Below the pieces are notes generated by a model that saw nothing but the letters and a program-made list of their open reading frames with translations, made no database searches and had not been told where the DNA came from. Below, piece by piece: positions 9,408 through 18,143 of a DNA stretch of 64,000 nt; position 1 is the stretch's first letter; each line of letters begins with the position of its first letter. This DNA is from Desulfuromusa kysingii (lineage in GTDB: Bacteria > Desulfobacterota > Desulfuromonadia > Desulfuromonadales > Geopsychrobacteraceae), in NCBI RefSeq assembly GCF_900107645.1, contig NZ_FNQN01000008.1:113212-177211 (forward strand), written 5' to 3'. Position numbers and translations under genes: made by a program.

Positions 9408-9632
9408 TTTAACGGAGAGCCGCTGAGGAGGAGAGGAGGATCAAAACCTTTGATTTGCCACCAAGGCACCAAGACCACCAAGGAAAAACACAAAACCTTT
9501 TTTACTTTTGGTTTTAAAACCTTAAAAACGCTTTTGACTTTGGTTGTCTCGGTGTTCTTGGCGCCTTGGTGGCTATCATCTGGTTTTGACTTTCTCTCCC
9601 TCTCTCCCCCTCAGCGTCTCTCCGTTAAAAAA
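9408..9632. repeat. Single full palindromic repeat unit inside the glcD-glcF operon
   Basis: This is the cleanest single copy: left arm TTAACGGAGAGCCGCTGAGG (from about 9408), inner arm GCCACCAAGGCACCAAGACC, centre GGTTTTAAAACC, inner right arm GGCGCCTTGGTGGC, outer right arm CCCTCAGCGTCTCTCCGTTA (to about 9627). Read as RNA on the minus strand it would form one long imperfect hairpin between glcD and glcF. Confidence 0.92.
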
Positions 9633-9634
9633 AA

Positions 9635-11020
9635 TCACACATCACTAGGAAAAATTTTCCCAGGATTAAGAATATTATTTGGATCGAGGGCCCGTTTAAT
9701 CGTCTTCATGTAATCAATCGTATTCGCTTTGAGTTCCATATCCAAAAACGGTGCTTTCATAATTCCGACACCGTGCTCACCACTCATGGTTCCTCCGAGT
9801 TCCAGCGCACCCTGGAAAACTTCAAACACGGCTTTTTCAGCTTTCTCATGGTCGCCAGGAGTTTTCTCATCAACCATAATATTGACATGGATATTGCCAT
9901 CACCAGCATGCCCATAATTAACAATCGGGATCTGATAATGGTCGGAGATACTTTCAATCTTGCGAATCATATCCGGCACCTTAGAGCGCGGCACACAGAT
10001 ATCTTCGTTAAACTTATCGGGGTTGACCTGGCGCAACGATGCGGAAATAGAGCGGCGCATTTGCCAGAGAGCTTCACTCTGTTCCGGCGTATCGGCAACA
10101 CGCGTTTCAACCACTCCGAGAGGCTGAACAATGGAAGAGACTTTCGCGACCTGCTTATCTAAAAATTCCCGGTCGCCATCCACCTCAATCAGTAACACGG
10201 CCCGTGCCGCAGCGGGAACATCCAGATCGGTCGCCTGACGAATACAATCGAGAGTCCGCGCATCCAGAAATTCCAAGGTCGTCGGGATAATCTTCCCACG
10301 GATAATTGCGGAGACCGCTTGTGCGGCACCATCGATGGAGTCAAACAACACCAGCATGGTTTTCTTCGCCTCCGGTTTCGGTAAAAGCTTGACAACTATC
10401 TCGGTAATAATCGCCAGAGTCCCTTCACTTCCGCAGATCAATTTTGTCAGATCGTAACCGACCACACCTTTCATAGTTGGACCGCCAGTCTTGATCACAT
10501 CACCAGTCGGAGTAACAATTTCCAGACCGATAATATAATCTTTGGTCACCCCGTACTTAACGCAGCGAGGTCCGCCAGCACATTCAGCCACATTTCCGCC
10601 CATGGTGGAGACCTTCAATGACGCTGGATCAGGGGGATAAAAAAGCCCGACCTTCTCGACAGTTTTTTGAAATTCAGCGGTCACAACTCCCGGCTCGATA
10701 GTCGCGACAAGGTTCTCTTCATCGATATCCAAGATCTTATCCAGCCGTGTCAGCCCCAGAACAATCCCCCCCGCGGTAGGGACACTGCCACCGGTGAACC
10801 CCGTTCCAGCACCACGCGGAAAAACTGGAATTTTATTTTCACTCGCCAGTTTCATGATTTGGCTGATCTCTTCGGCGCTGCCGGGATGGACAACGACATC
10901 AGGAAGATACTGTTTCTGAGTCGCATCGTATGAATAACAGATCAAGTCGGCCTTATCTGTTAAAACCTGGTCCTTACCGCTGATCTGCTGGAGCTTTGTG
11001 ATGATACTTTGATCAAACAT
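9635..11020 (-). CDS. glcD: FAD-linked 2-hydroxyacid oxidase, GlcD-like subunit
   Basis: A 461-residue flavoprotein of the PCMH/VAO family. The FAD-binding domain is visible as PRGAGTGFTGG (near residue 70) followed by the GGIVLGLTRLDKI and GEPGVV-like region; the C-terminal oxidase cap ends with GTMSGEHGVG and LDPNNILNPGK, the hallmark of GlcD, D-lactate dehydrogenase and related enzymes. The reaction is oxidation of a 2-hydroxyacid to the 2-oxoacid with electrons passed to the GlcF-like partner encoded next. AGGA ahead of ATG 11020 serves as ribosome site. Acetate- and lactate-using relatives carry the same gene pair. Substrate assignment is open. Confidence 0.87.
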   Translation of the reverse strand: MFDQSIITKLQQISGKDQVLTDKADLICYSYDATQKQYLPDVVVHPGSAEEISQIMKLASENKIPVFPRGAGTGFTGGSVPTAGGIVLGLTRLDKILDIDEENLVATIEPGVVTAEFQKTVEKVGLFYPPDPASLKVSTMGGNVAECAGGPRCVKYGVTKDYIIGLEIVTPTGDVIKTGGPTMKGVVGYDLTKLICGSEGTLAIITEIVVKLLPKPEAKKTMLVLFDSIDGAAQAVSAIIRGKIIPTTLEFLDARTLDCIRQATDLDVPAAARAVLLIEVDGDREFLDKQVAKVSSIVQPLGVVETRVADTPEQSEALWQMRRSISASLRQVNPDKFNEDICVPRSKVPDMIRKIESISDHYQIPIVNYGHAGDGNIHVNIMVDEKTPGDHEKAEKAVFEVFQGALELGGTMSGEHGVGIMKAPFLDMELKANTIDYMKTIKRALDPNNILNPGKIFPSDV

Positions 11021-11058
11021 GAGTCATTTCCTTTTTTTAAAAAAATACCAAAAACATC

Positions 11059-11268
11059 TTTAATGGAGAGGCGCCGAGAAGGAGAGTTGCAGCGAAAAGA
11101 CAAACTTAGAAATGAGACAGCAAGGCTCCAAGAACTCCAGGAAAACCAAAAAAATTGGGTTTAACCCCTTATAAATGCTTTTGACTTTGATCGTCTTGGT
11201 GAATGGTGGCTATGCTTAAGATTGTGTTTTTCCTCTCTATCTCTCCACCTTTGCGCCTCTCCGTTAAC
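11059..11268. repeat. Diverged palindromic repeat unit upstream of glcD
   Basis: The left arm begins with TTAATGGAGAGGCGCCGAG (near 11060) and the right arm ends CGCCTCTCCGTTAAC (near 11267). The inner arms are degraded (CAAGGCTCCAAGAACTCC against GTCTTGGTGAATGGTGGC) and the centre reads GGGTTTAACCCC. It fills most of the 314-base gap between glcD and the HDOD-GGDEF gene and is the last copy I can find in the window. Confidence 0.85.
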
Positions 11269-11334
11269 AGTTTTTTTCACTGAAGGGCTGATGGCTAATT
11301 CAGACCATATTATCAAATATAATACCAAATAAGT

Positions 11335-12891
11335 CTACTTTGATTTCCCGAACCAACCGGTCTTTTCCACAAAGGCTTCAACCCGGTTGCGTCCTTTTTT
11401 CTTCGCTGAGTACATTGCTTTATCAGCCTGCTCAATCAGTTCAGTCTTCTTCATTAGCTTCCCGGTTCCAGAAAAAACTGAGACCCCAAAGCTGCAGGTG
11501 ACCCGGTAATCATCCCCCTCGTAACGAAAGGGGTGTTGTTCTACGGCACAGCGGATCTTTTCAGCAACCAGCAGAGCATCTTCCTGACTCGTTTCTGGGA
11601 GGATAAAGACAAACTCTTCTCCACCATAGCGGGCAATTAAGTCGTATTCTCTGATGACTCCGCTGCAGAGACTCGCAACTTCCCGGAGCACATAGTCGCC
11701 GGCTTGATGACCATGAAAATCATTGAACTTTTTAAAATTATCAATATCCGCCATGATCAGACTCATCTCGTTCTCCTGCCGGATTGTCCTGCTGATCTCC
11801 CTATCAAGTGACTCTTGAAAAAAACGGTGATTATAAATCATCGTCAGCCCATCCAGGTTGGCAATCCCTTCAAGGTAAGTATTCTTCTCTTCCAATTCAG
11901 TTGTCAACTTTTCCAGCTGGACCTTCGATTGCACTAATTCCCGGTTCATCTGTTCGTAGCTCATGTTGAGCAAACTTAGCTCAATATTGGCCTGTTGGAG
12001 AATCTCAGGGATAGAAGCTGTCCCCTCAATATTCAAGCCGAAGTATTGAGCGGCCTTGGCAACGTCGCCGTTGGCTTGTTCAAGAATTTCATCGATGCTG
12101 GCGGTATCCAGCTTAAACATCTTCTGAGCGCGTTCCCGAAACGGGGCGTGATAATCAATGGGGTGACCGGAGTACATAATATTGGCCAGTAAAGCTGCCA
12201 GATGCACCACCTTGATTACTGTTTTTAACTGAGCATTATCACCTGTATAACTGTCAGGGTCATGGTGGTAGATAATGGGAACCGCTAAACTCTCCGGAAA
12301 ATTCCACCGCTTCGCCGCCTCTCCACCAATATAGGCGTGGTTAGCACCGAGCCGTTCATCTTCCAGTTCCAGCAGACGCTTTTCACTGCCGGCGGCCTCT
12401 TCCAATAATTGATCATAGGTATCACCATAAGCACAGGCAAGGATCAGTTTGCCCAGGTTTTGCAACAAACTGACAGTAAAGGCCTCTTCCGGATCCTGAT
12501 CGGAGACCTTGGCCATAATCAGCTTGGAAGCAACGGCCGCAGCAAGAGATTCTTCCCAGAAACGGCCATAATTAAACCCTACGCCATGCTTGGGACGCTC
12601 CATATTCAAAAATGAGAACGATAACACCAAACTGCGTACGGCATTGGTGCCAAGAATGGCTACGGCTTGCTGGATGGTCCCGACTTCGTTTGGAAAGTTA
12701 TAAAATGATGAGTTCACCACCTTCAAAATCTTCGTCGACAGCGAAACATCCTGGGCAATCAACTTGGAGATGTCATAGATGGTTGTCTCTTCCTTGCCGG
12801 TGATATTAATCAGTGTCGACGCAACAGTTGAGAGGGTCGGCAAAGAACCGGCTTCGATGACATGTTGAATGACATCTTCTTTTGTTGGCAT
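11335..12891 (-). CDS. HDOD-GGDEF protein, predicted diguanylate cyclase
   Basis: A 518-residue cytoplasmic signalling protein. Residues about 1-280 form an HDOD (HD-related output) domain. Residues about 305-345 are a coiled-coil linker, and the rest is a GGDEF domain with the active-site motif GGEEF at 423-427. A canonical inhibitory I-site RxxD (REYD) sits five residues before it, so the enzyme should make cyclic di-GMP and be product-inhibited. The same HDOD+GGDEF layout is common in Geobacter relatives. AAAGGA precedes ATG 12891. It is probably a single-gene unit. What signal the HDOD part reads is unknown. Confidence 0.88.
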   Translation of the reverse strand: MPTKEDVIQHVIEAGSLPTLSTVASTLINITGKEETTIYDISKLIAQDVSLSTKILKVVNSSFYNFPNEVGTIQQAVAILGTNAVRSLVLSFSFLNMERPKHGVGFNYGRFWEESLAAAVASKLIMAKVSDQDPEEAFTVSLLQNLGKLILACAYGDTYDQLLEEAAGSEKRLLELEDERLGANHAYIGGEAAKRWNFPESLAVPIIYHHDPDSYTGDNAQLKTVIKVVHLAALLANIMYSGHPIDYHAPFRERAQKMFKLDTASIDEILEQANGDVAKAAQYFGLNIEGTASIPEILQQANIELSLLNMSYEQMNRELVQSKVQLEKLTTELEEKNTYLEGIANLDGLTMIYNHRFFQESLDREISRTIRQENEMSLIMADIDNFKKFNDFHGHQAGDYVLREVASLCSGVIREYDLIARYGGEEFVFILPETSQEDALLVAEKIRCAVEQHPFRYEGDDYRVTCSFGVSVFSGTGKLMKKTELIEQADKAMYSAKKKGRNRVEAFVEKTGWFGKSK

Positions 12892-13269
12892 ATCAAGTTC
12901 CTTTGTTTACATTTCTTAACGACAATCCCAAGGGTCCGATGGAATTTACCAAGGATGCGTAAAACAGCTGATTTCTGACGAACAATTCAGGAAAAGGTTC
13001 TGTGTGAATATCTCTGACTGCGGGGAGGTCACGGCAAAAGGTGTATAGGCCAGACGTTAATTCGCTTGTTTTCATCACCTACAGTTCTCCGCGTAAAAGG
13101 GGCCATAAATATTCCCCCCTTACAGCCTGCATTCTAACGCGTTATCTAGTTGCCAACAATAGTTAAAAAAGTTCACCAAAAAAAGCGTAACAAAGAGATA
13201 TTCTTGCAGCATCGACGCTGCTGTGATAAAAAAAATACCTACCTAATTTCTATTGTCGGAGCAAACATT
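12892..13269. other. Divergent promoter region between the HDOD-GGDEF gene and ilvE
   Basis: 378 bases between two divergently transcribed genes. A 61-codon frame on the minus strand (12893-13078) ends within the ribosome-site region of the GGDEF gene, has a weak ribosome site and resembles no family I know; I do not call it. A short hairpin GCAGC-ATCGAC-GCTGC lies near 13207-13222 in the ilvE leader. I found no T-box or leader-peptide attenuator. Confidence 0.5.
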
Positions 13270-14334
13270 ATGGACATCCAAATCATACCTCTCACTGCAC
13301 CCAAAGAAAAATACAAAGATGAAGACAAACTAGCTTTTGGAAGACAATATAGCGATCGCATGCTGATCATGGAATATGATAGCGGCAAAGGTTGGCATTC
13401 TGCACGAATACAACCTTACGGGCCTCTCTCTCTTGACCCTGCGGCTATGGTATTTCACTATTCTCAAGAAATTTTTGAAGGGATGAAGGTTTTCCGTCGC
13501 GCTGATGGCACCCTCTCCATGTTCCGCCCAGCGGATAATATCACCCGCTTTAACCGCAGTGCCGAGCGGATGTGTATGCCAAAAGTCGATGAAAAATTCT
13601 TTTTGGATGCAATTCTGAAACTGATCCGGATGGAAGCAGACTGGGTTCCTCACAGCGAAGGGACCAGCCTCTATATTCGTCCCACGATGATTGCGACAGA
13701 ACCAATGCTTGGGGTCCGCCCAGCCAACCAATACCTTTGCTATGTTATTCTCAGCCCCGTCGGTCCTTATTACAAAGGGGGAATCGCACCGGTCAAAATC
13801 TGGATCTCCGATTTTTATGTCCGTGCCACTGAAGGGGGAACCGGTGAAGCCAAAACCGGTGGTAACTATGCTGCTAGTCTTTACGCCGCCAAGGAGGCCG
13901 CAGAAAAGGGCTACGATCAGGTGCTCTGGCTGGATGCCAAGGAAAAACGCTTTGTCGAAGAGGTTGGCAGCATGAACATGCTCTTCCTCTATGATGGAAA
14001 AATCGTCACCTCACCATTACATGGTACCGTATTGGACGGCATCACCCGACGCTCAGCATTAACCTTGCTCAAAGAGATGGGTTACGAAGTTGAGGAACGG
14101 GCTTTAAGTGTCGATGAAATTATTGAAGGGGCCAATAACGGTCGTCTGCAAGAAGCCTTTGGGACGGGAACCGCAGTGGTTATCTCCCCAGTTGGTTCCT
14201 TCTGCTATAAAGACACCTGTGTTCAATTAGGAGATGGCCAACCTGGAAAACTTACCATGGAACTCTATCATAAATTAACAGCAATTCAATATGGCAAGGA
14301 ACCAGACAACCATAACTGGGTCACTCTTCTTTAG
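13270..14334 (+). CDS. ilvE: Branched-chain amino-acid aminotransferase
   Basis: 354 residues from ATG 13270, which has GGAG (13258-13261) eight bases upstream; an in-frame TTG at 13150 would add 40 unrelated residues. It is a class IV PLP-dependent aminotransferase: EIFEGMKVFRR near residue 70, catalytic lysine K195 in EAKTGGNYAAS, and the phosphate-binding GTGTAVVISPVG near the end. The length and motifs match the longer BCAT type found in eukaryotes, Bacillus and many deltaproteobacteria. It converts the 2-oxoacids of Leu, Ile and Val to amino acids with glutamate, or the reverse. It is a single gene, converging on the glycosyltransferase gene. Confidence 0.92.
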   Translation: MDIQIIPLTAPKEKYKDEDKLAFGRQYSDRMLIMEYDSGKGWHSARIQPYGPLSLDPAAMVFHYSQEIFEGMKVFRRADGTLSMFRPADNITRFNRSAERMCMPKVDEKFFLDAILKLIRMEADWVPHSEGTSLYIRPTMIATEPMLGVRPANQYLCYVILSPVGPYYKGGIAPVKIWISDFYVRATEGGTGEAKTGGNYAASLYAAKEAAEKGYDQVLWLDAKEKRFVEEVGSMNMLFLYDGKIVTSPLHGTVLDGITRRSALTLLKEMGYEVEERALSVDEIIEGANNGRLQEAFGTGTAVVISPVGSFCYKDTCVQLGDGQPGKLTMELYHKLTAIQYGKEPDNHNWVTLL

Positions 14335-14342
14335 TATTGTTT

Positions 14343-14386
14343 CCCGACCTTAGACCTGTCTGTTAATGAGCATGTCTAAGGCCGGG
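14343..14386. terminator. Hairpin between convergent ilvE and glycosyltransferase genes
   Basis: CCCGACCTTAGAC (14343-14355) pairs with GTCTAAGGCCGGG (14374-14386) with one mismatch across an 18-base loop. It starts about ten bases after the ilvE stop. There is no clear T run on the plus strand, so efficiency as a terminator is uncertain. Confidence 0.5.
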
Positions 14387-14422
14387 ACATTGGCATCAAA
14401 TCATCCTGCCAGATCGTGATAT

Positions 14423-15724
14423 TCATATTCCACCCTGCAACCTCTCCAACACCATCAACTGACCATCTTCATCTTCAAGTCCAGGGTATCCACCCCAAAT
14501 CATCAGTTGCTCAATCTCCTCTGCAATTGAGGCCACCGAATCGCTCTCGATGCGGGTTAAAAGCTGTCGGGTTCGCAAAGCGTCAAACCAGTCATGAAAG
14601 GCTTTCAATCTCTGCTTTGATGAGGGATGATTTTTTTGCAACTTCATCCACACCTGAGCAAAATTCAACTCTGCCAAAAATTGGTGTAACGCAGGCGATA
14701 GCAACAAAGCATTCGCCATGATTTGCTCTGCGCTTTCATTGAGATGACCTGTAATCAGCGCCAACCATTCCTTGAGGACCCGAAACCCCCGAACCGGGAC
14801 AAAATGGAAAAGATCCCCTCCCCCTTCAACCTGTTCCTGAACCACTTTTCCGGTTCCGAAAGGGACCCGCTCTGAAAAACGGGGGGAGGGATGAACGACG
14901 GTTCCATGCACCATCTGAACCTGGGAGGTCTTAGCCAACTGTTGGAGAAAATAGAAATCTTCGCCACCGCAGCGGCGATTCATCCCTCCCGCCTTCACAT
15001 ACGCAGTCGCCGAACAGGCAAAGGCACTGCCGATGCTGTGGTATGCGTAAGGGGAACCGGCCAACTGTAAACCGAACAGATAACTCCGCAGATAGAGTTC
15101 GTAGTGACGGATGGCTTGTTCTTGAACTGGGGCTGATCCGCTGCTATGACGAAAAGGGATCACTCCCCCCCCGGCCTTAGACGTGACAAAATGGGCAAAA
15201 ATCGTCGCTAGATAATTTTTCTCAACCACAGTATCAGCATCCAACGATATCAGTAACGGCTCAGTTCTCCAGTCAAATCGCTGCAAGCTGGCATCAAAAC
15301 CAATTTTTCGCGCTAAGCCAACACCATCCTTGTCGGAGATTTCCAGCCCTGTCGAGCTGGCATCAATCCAGCCAAGATTGAGTTGTGGGTAAGGATCTGA
15401 TTGTAGCCAATCGAGAGTCATCTGATTTTCAGCCAACAACCCCGCAGCAACATCGACACGATTGTTGACAACCACAACCACCAGGGTGGGTGCAAGAGAG
15501 TCGACAGGGTTCAGACAAAGGCTCTCAAGCGTTGCCGGGAGACTATCTCGCTCCCCTAACGCCGGGATAACAACCGCAGCCGCAAAGTCGGTCCGGTTCG
15601 TTCCAGCGATCTTCCATGGAGAAATCGAAGCACGAGTCCTCAGGTATTTTAGCAGCTGTCTCTTCAAAAAAATCCTATTGCAGTAGCAAAGATATTGACC
15701 TGAAAGTTCGTGGTATGAAACCAC
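14423..15724 (-). CDS. Family 2 glycosyltransferase-like protein
   Basis: 433 residues from GTG 15724. A GT-A nucleotide-sugar fold is indicated by AAVVIPALGERDSLPATLESL (N-terminal strand and helix) and ISLDADTVVEKNYL, the DxD-type metal site of family 2 enzymes. No transmembrane segment is obvious. The acceptor and donor are unknown. The start is uncertain: the GGAG ahead of this GTG is only two bases away, yet no better in-frame start is visible before the conserved domain. It follows miaA by 18 bases on the same strand and is probably co-transcribed, but no functional link is apparent. Confidence 0.7.
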   Translation of the reverse strand: MVSYHELSGQYLCYCNRIFLKRQLLKYLRTRASISPWKIAGTNRTDFAAAVVIPALGERDSLPATLESLCLNPVDSLAPTLVVVVVNNRVDVAAGLLAENQMTLDWLQSDPYPQLNLGWIDASSTGLEISDKDGVGLARKIGFDASLQRFDWRTEPLLISLDADTVVEKNYLATIFAHFVTSKAGGGVIPFRHSSGSAPVQEQAIRHYELYLRSYLFGLQLAGSPYAYHSIGSAFACSATAYVKAGGMNRRCGGEDFYFLQQLAKTSQVQMVHGTVVHPSPRFSERVPFGTGKVVQEQVEGGGDLFHFVPVRGFRVLKEWLALITGHLNESAEQIMANALLLSPALHQFLAELNFAQVWMKLQKNHPSSKQRLKAFHDWFDALRTRQLLTRIESDSVASIAEEIEQLMIWGGYPGLEDEDGQLMVLERLQGGI

Positions 15725-15742
15725 AACTCCGCGACGGATGCT

Positions 15743-16660
15743 TCACATCAACGACTGACCTATTTTCTCACACAACTCCGTAAAAACATCCCCCTCCCCA
15801 TCCAGCCAACAAATATTAACTCCATTCTTCTCCATACGCCGAAAGAAAGTATCTTGCCGCTTGGCAAACTGCCCGATGGCGCTGCGCAACTTTTGCCCCA
15901 TGTCGTTACGATTGATTTTCCCTTGCAGGTATTGAGCAATCAGGCGGTATTCCAGACCATAGAACTCCAGTTTTTCCCAAGGCACACCAGAATCATGCAG
16001 TTGCTGAACTTCATCGATCATTCCAGCATCAAAGCGCTCAGTTAAGCGGATCGCAATCCGCTTACGGAGAATGTCGCGCGGCCACTTAATGCCAAATATC
16101 AGGGGAGAGATTTCAGGTGGAGCAGGCAGCTCTTTGGTGACAGATCGCTCACCGAGAGCTATCTCTATGGCCCGGATAAGTCGTTCTCGTTCCACCAGAT
16201 TGGTCCGATTATGTTGTTCCGGTTTGAGTTTTAATAATTTTTCCCGCAGCACATCATCACTGAAAGGTGCCAACTCTTCCCGCAATTGTGGATTCGGGGG
16301 CACAGCAACCATACGGTAACCTCTCAGAACTGCGTCCAGATACATCCCGGTTCCACCACAGACAATCGGCAATCTTTGCCGTTGCCAAAGGGCTTCAATA
16401 CAAGCAAAGCAATCCCGTTGAAACTGGAATACATTATATTCACTCCCTGGCTCAGCAATATCAATCAGGTGATACGGAATCGCTCCATATTCCTGCAGAT
16501 CTTTCCCTGTCCCCAGATCCATCCCGCGATAGACCTGACGCGAGTCCGCAGAAATAATCTCCCCGCCAAACCGGGTTGCCGCTTTAACTGCCAGACCTGT
16601 TTTCCCTCCAGCAGTTGCACCCAGGATAACTATGAGGTTGTATTCAACTTCCATGTTCAT
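15743..16660 (-). CDS. miaA: tRNA dimethylallyltransferase
   Basis: A 305-residue enzyme, the usual family length. The P-loop GATAGGKT (14-21) is followed by the MiaA signature EIISADSRQVYRGMDLGTGK, and later by GGTGMYLDAVLRG and ERDTFFRRM-like sequence (KRQDTFFRRM). It transfers a dimethylallyl group to N6 of A37 in tRNAs reading codons that start with U. It lies head-to-head with pcnB (102 bases between start codons), so two RNA-processing genes share a promoter region. Confidence 0.95.
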   Translation of the reverse strand: MNMEVEYNLIVILGATAGGKTGLAVKAATRFGGEIISADSRQVYRGMDLGTGKDLQEYGAIPYHLIDIAEPGSEYNVFQFQRDCFACIEALWQRQRLPIVCGGTGMYLDAVLRGYRMVAVPPNPQLREELAPFSDDVLREKLLKLKPEQHNRTNLVERERLIRAIEIALGERSVTKELPAPPEISPLIFGIKWPRDILRKRIAIRLTERFDAGMIDEVQQLHDSGVPWEKLEFYGLEYRLIAQYLQGKINRNDMGQKLRSAIGQFAKRQDTFFRRMEKNGVNICWLDGEGDVFTELCEKIGQSLM

Positions 16661-16762
16661 AATCCTCTCAGCAAGAGAGTAAGACTACAGGAAAAATTCT
16701 TCATTGACTATGCATAACCTGCTATAGTCCTGCTGATTTTAACCTCATTGTTACGAGTCATC

Positions 16763-17998
16763 ATGGACAAAAATACAGCAACGATCATCCCTCGCAGTCA
16801 ACATTGTATCTCCAGAAAACAGATTGACACAGACAGCCTCAAGGTTCTTAACCGCCTGCATCGACATGGATACAAGGCGTATCTGGTTGGTGGCAGCGTC
16901 CGTGACTTACTGCTTGGCCGCCAACCCAAAGATTTTGACATAGGTACCGATGCCACCCCCAGTCAGGTGCGCAAACTGTTCCGCAATTGCTTTCTGGTAG
17001 GGCGGCGCTTCCGTCTGGCACACATCCGTTTCGCCGGCAACAAGCTGATTGAAGTTGCAACCTTTCGCCGGCAACCTGAACCCTCTGAACTCCCTGACAA
17101 CGAAGAAGAGCATTTTCATTTTGTCCAGAATGTTTTTGGTTCTCCCGAAGAGGACGCAGCGCGGCGAGATTTTACAATCAACGCCCTGTTTTATAATATT
17201 GCCGATTTTTCTGTCATTGACTTCCTTGGTGGCCTAAAGGATCTGGAAGAAAAGCGACTGCGAGTGATTGGTGATCCACAAGTTCGTTTTGTCGAAGATC
17301 CGGTGCGGATGCTGCGGGCGATCGAATTTTCTGTTCGTCTCGGCTTTACCCTTGAAAACAACACCTATCAAGCGATCGAGCAGCACAAAGAACTGTTGGC
17401 AACAGCGGCACCGGCTCGAGTTCGCGAAGAAATTATTGAGCTATTTCGCCACAACATTGCTGGCCCGGTCTTGAAACAATGTCGTGAATTAAATATGCTT
17501 CCCCACCTTTTGGCTGGCTATCCAGGGACTGATGAGGGAATTGCCCTGTTGGCAAAACTTGATCAAAGAACCGCCGCAGGAATTCCCATTGAAGAGAGTT
17601 TTGCCATCGCTGCCCTCTACCTGCGTCTGTATATGGACAGTTTTTCTCCAGCACAAAAAAACAATATGGGCGATGCCTTGCGTCAGGCAAATGAGATTAT
17701 CACCCCCCATTGCCGTTATTTCAGTATCGCCAGTGGTATTCGTCATCAAGCTCGCGAGCTGCTAATCGGCTGTTTTCGTCTCGCCCGAGGTCGTGGCTTC
17801 CGAGCCGAAAACCGTTTCTTGCAACACCCCCTCACCCCCAAAGCGCTAGAACTTTTTTCTCTTTGGTCACAAGTTCGACCTGAGCTGATGCCACTGGCTG
17901 AAAGCTGGCATACGGCCATGACAACCTCTGCAACCATCCCCAAAACATCAAAACGACCAAGGAAAAGAAACTTTCGCAAAAAAGTAAAAACACATTAA
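16763..17998 (+). CDS. pcnB: Poly(A) polymerase / CCA-type nucleotidyltransferase, PcnB-like
   Basis: 411 residues from ATG 16763 (a TTG five codons earlier is also in frame). Class II nucleotidyltransferase core: LVGGSVRD (42-48) and the catalytic DFDIGT (57-62), then RRDFTINALFY and EDPVRMLRAIEF. The sequence VGRRFRLAHIRF after the core is typical of the PcnB branch rather than CCA-adding enzymes, but the two can be hard to separate. The C-terminus ends in a very basic tail (KRPRKRNFRKKVK) suited to RNA binding. Likely role: 3' polyadenylation of RNA, marking it for decay. Confidence 0.85.
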   Translation: MDKNTATIIPRSQHCISRKQIDTDSLKVLNRLHRHGYKAYLVGGSVRDLLLGRQPKDFDIGTDATPSQVRKLFRNCFLVGRRFRLAHIRFAGNKLIEVATFRRQPEPSELPDNEEEHFHFVQNVFGSPEEDAARRDFTINALFYNIADFSVIDFLGGLKDLEEKRLRVIGDPQVRFVEDPVRMLRAIEFSVRLGFTLENNTYQAIEQHKELLATAAPARVREEIIELFRHNIAGPVLKQCRELNMLPHLLAGYPGTDEGIALLAKLDQRTAAGIPIEESFAIAALYLRLYMDSFSPAQKNNMGDALRQANEIITPHCRYFSIASGIRHQARELLIGCFRLARGRGFRAENRFLQHPLTPKALELFSLWSQVRPELMPLAESWHTAMTTSATIPKTSKRPRKRNFRKKVKTH

Positions 17999-18143
17999 TT
18001 ACGCTCTCAATATATTTATATCTTTAAATTAAGTGACTCATATTAAATAGTTGCAATGATTTTTCTTGTTTGCTAGGATGCCTGCTAACACTCATCTTGG
18101 ATTAATATTCAACGACGTATATTTCCTTTTTGAAGAGGTAACC

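Noticed and set aside
9386..9493. N-terminal extension of the GlcF-like frame
   Set aside because: It lies in repeat sequence; ATG 9385 has a ribosome site and begins the conserved part.
3920..11268. CRISPR array
   Set aside because: Repeats are ~200-bp imperfect palindromes without short direct repeats and unique spacers, and no cas genes are present.
12893..13078. 61-codon minus-strand frame just upstream of the HDOD-GGDEF gene
   Set aside because: Weak ribosome site, no recognisable family, and its stop falls in the leader of the next gene; an upstream peptide is possible but unsupported.
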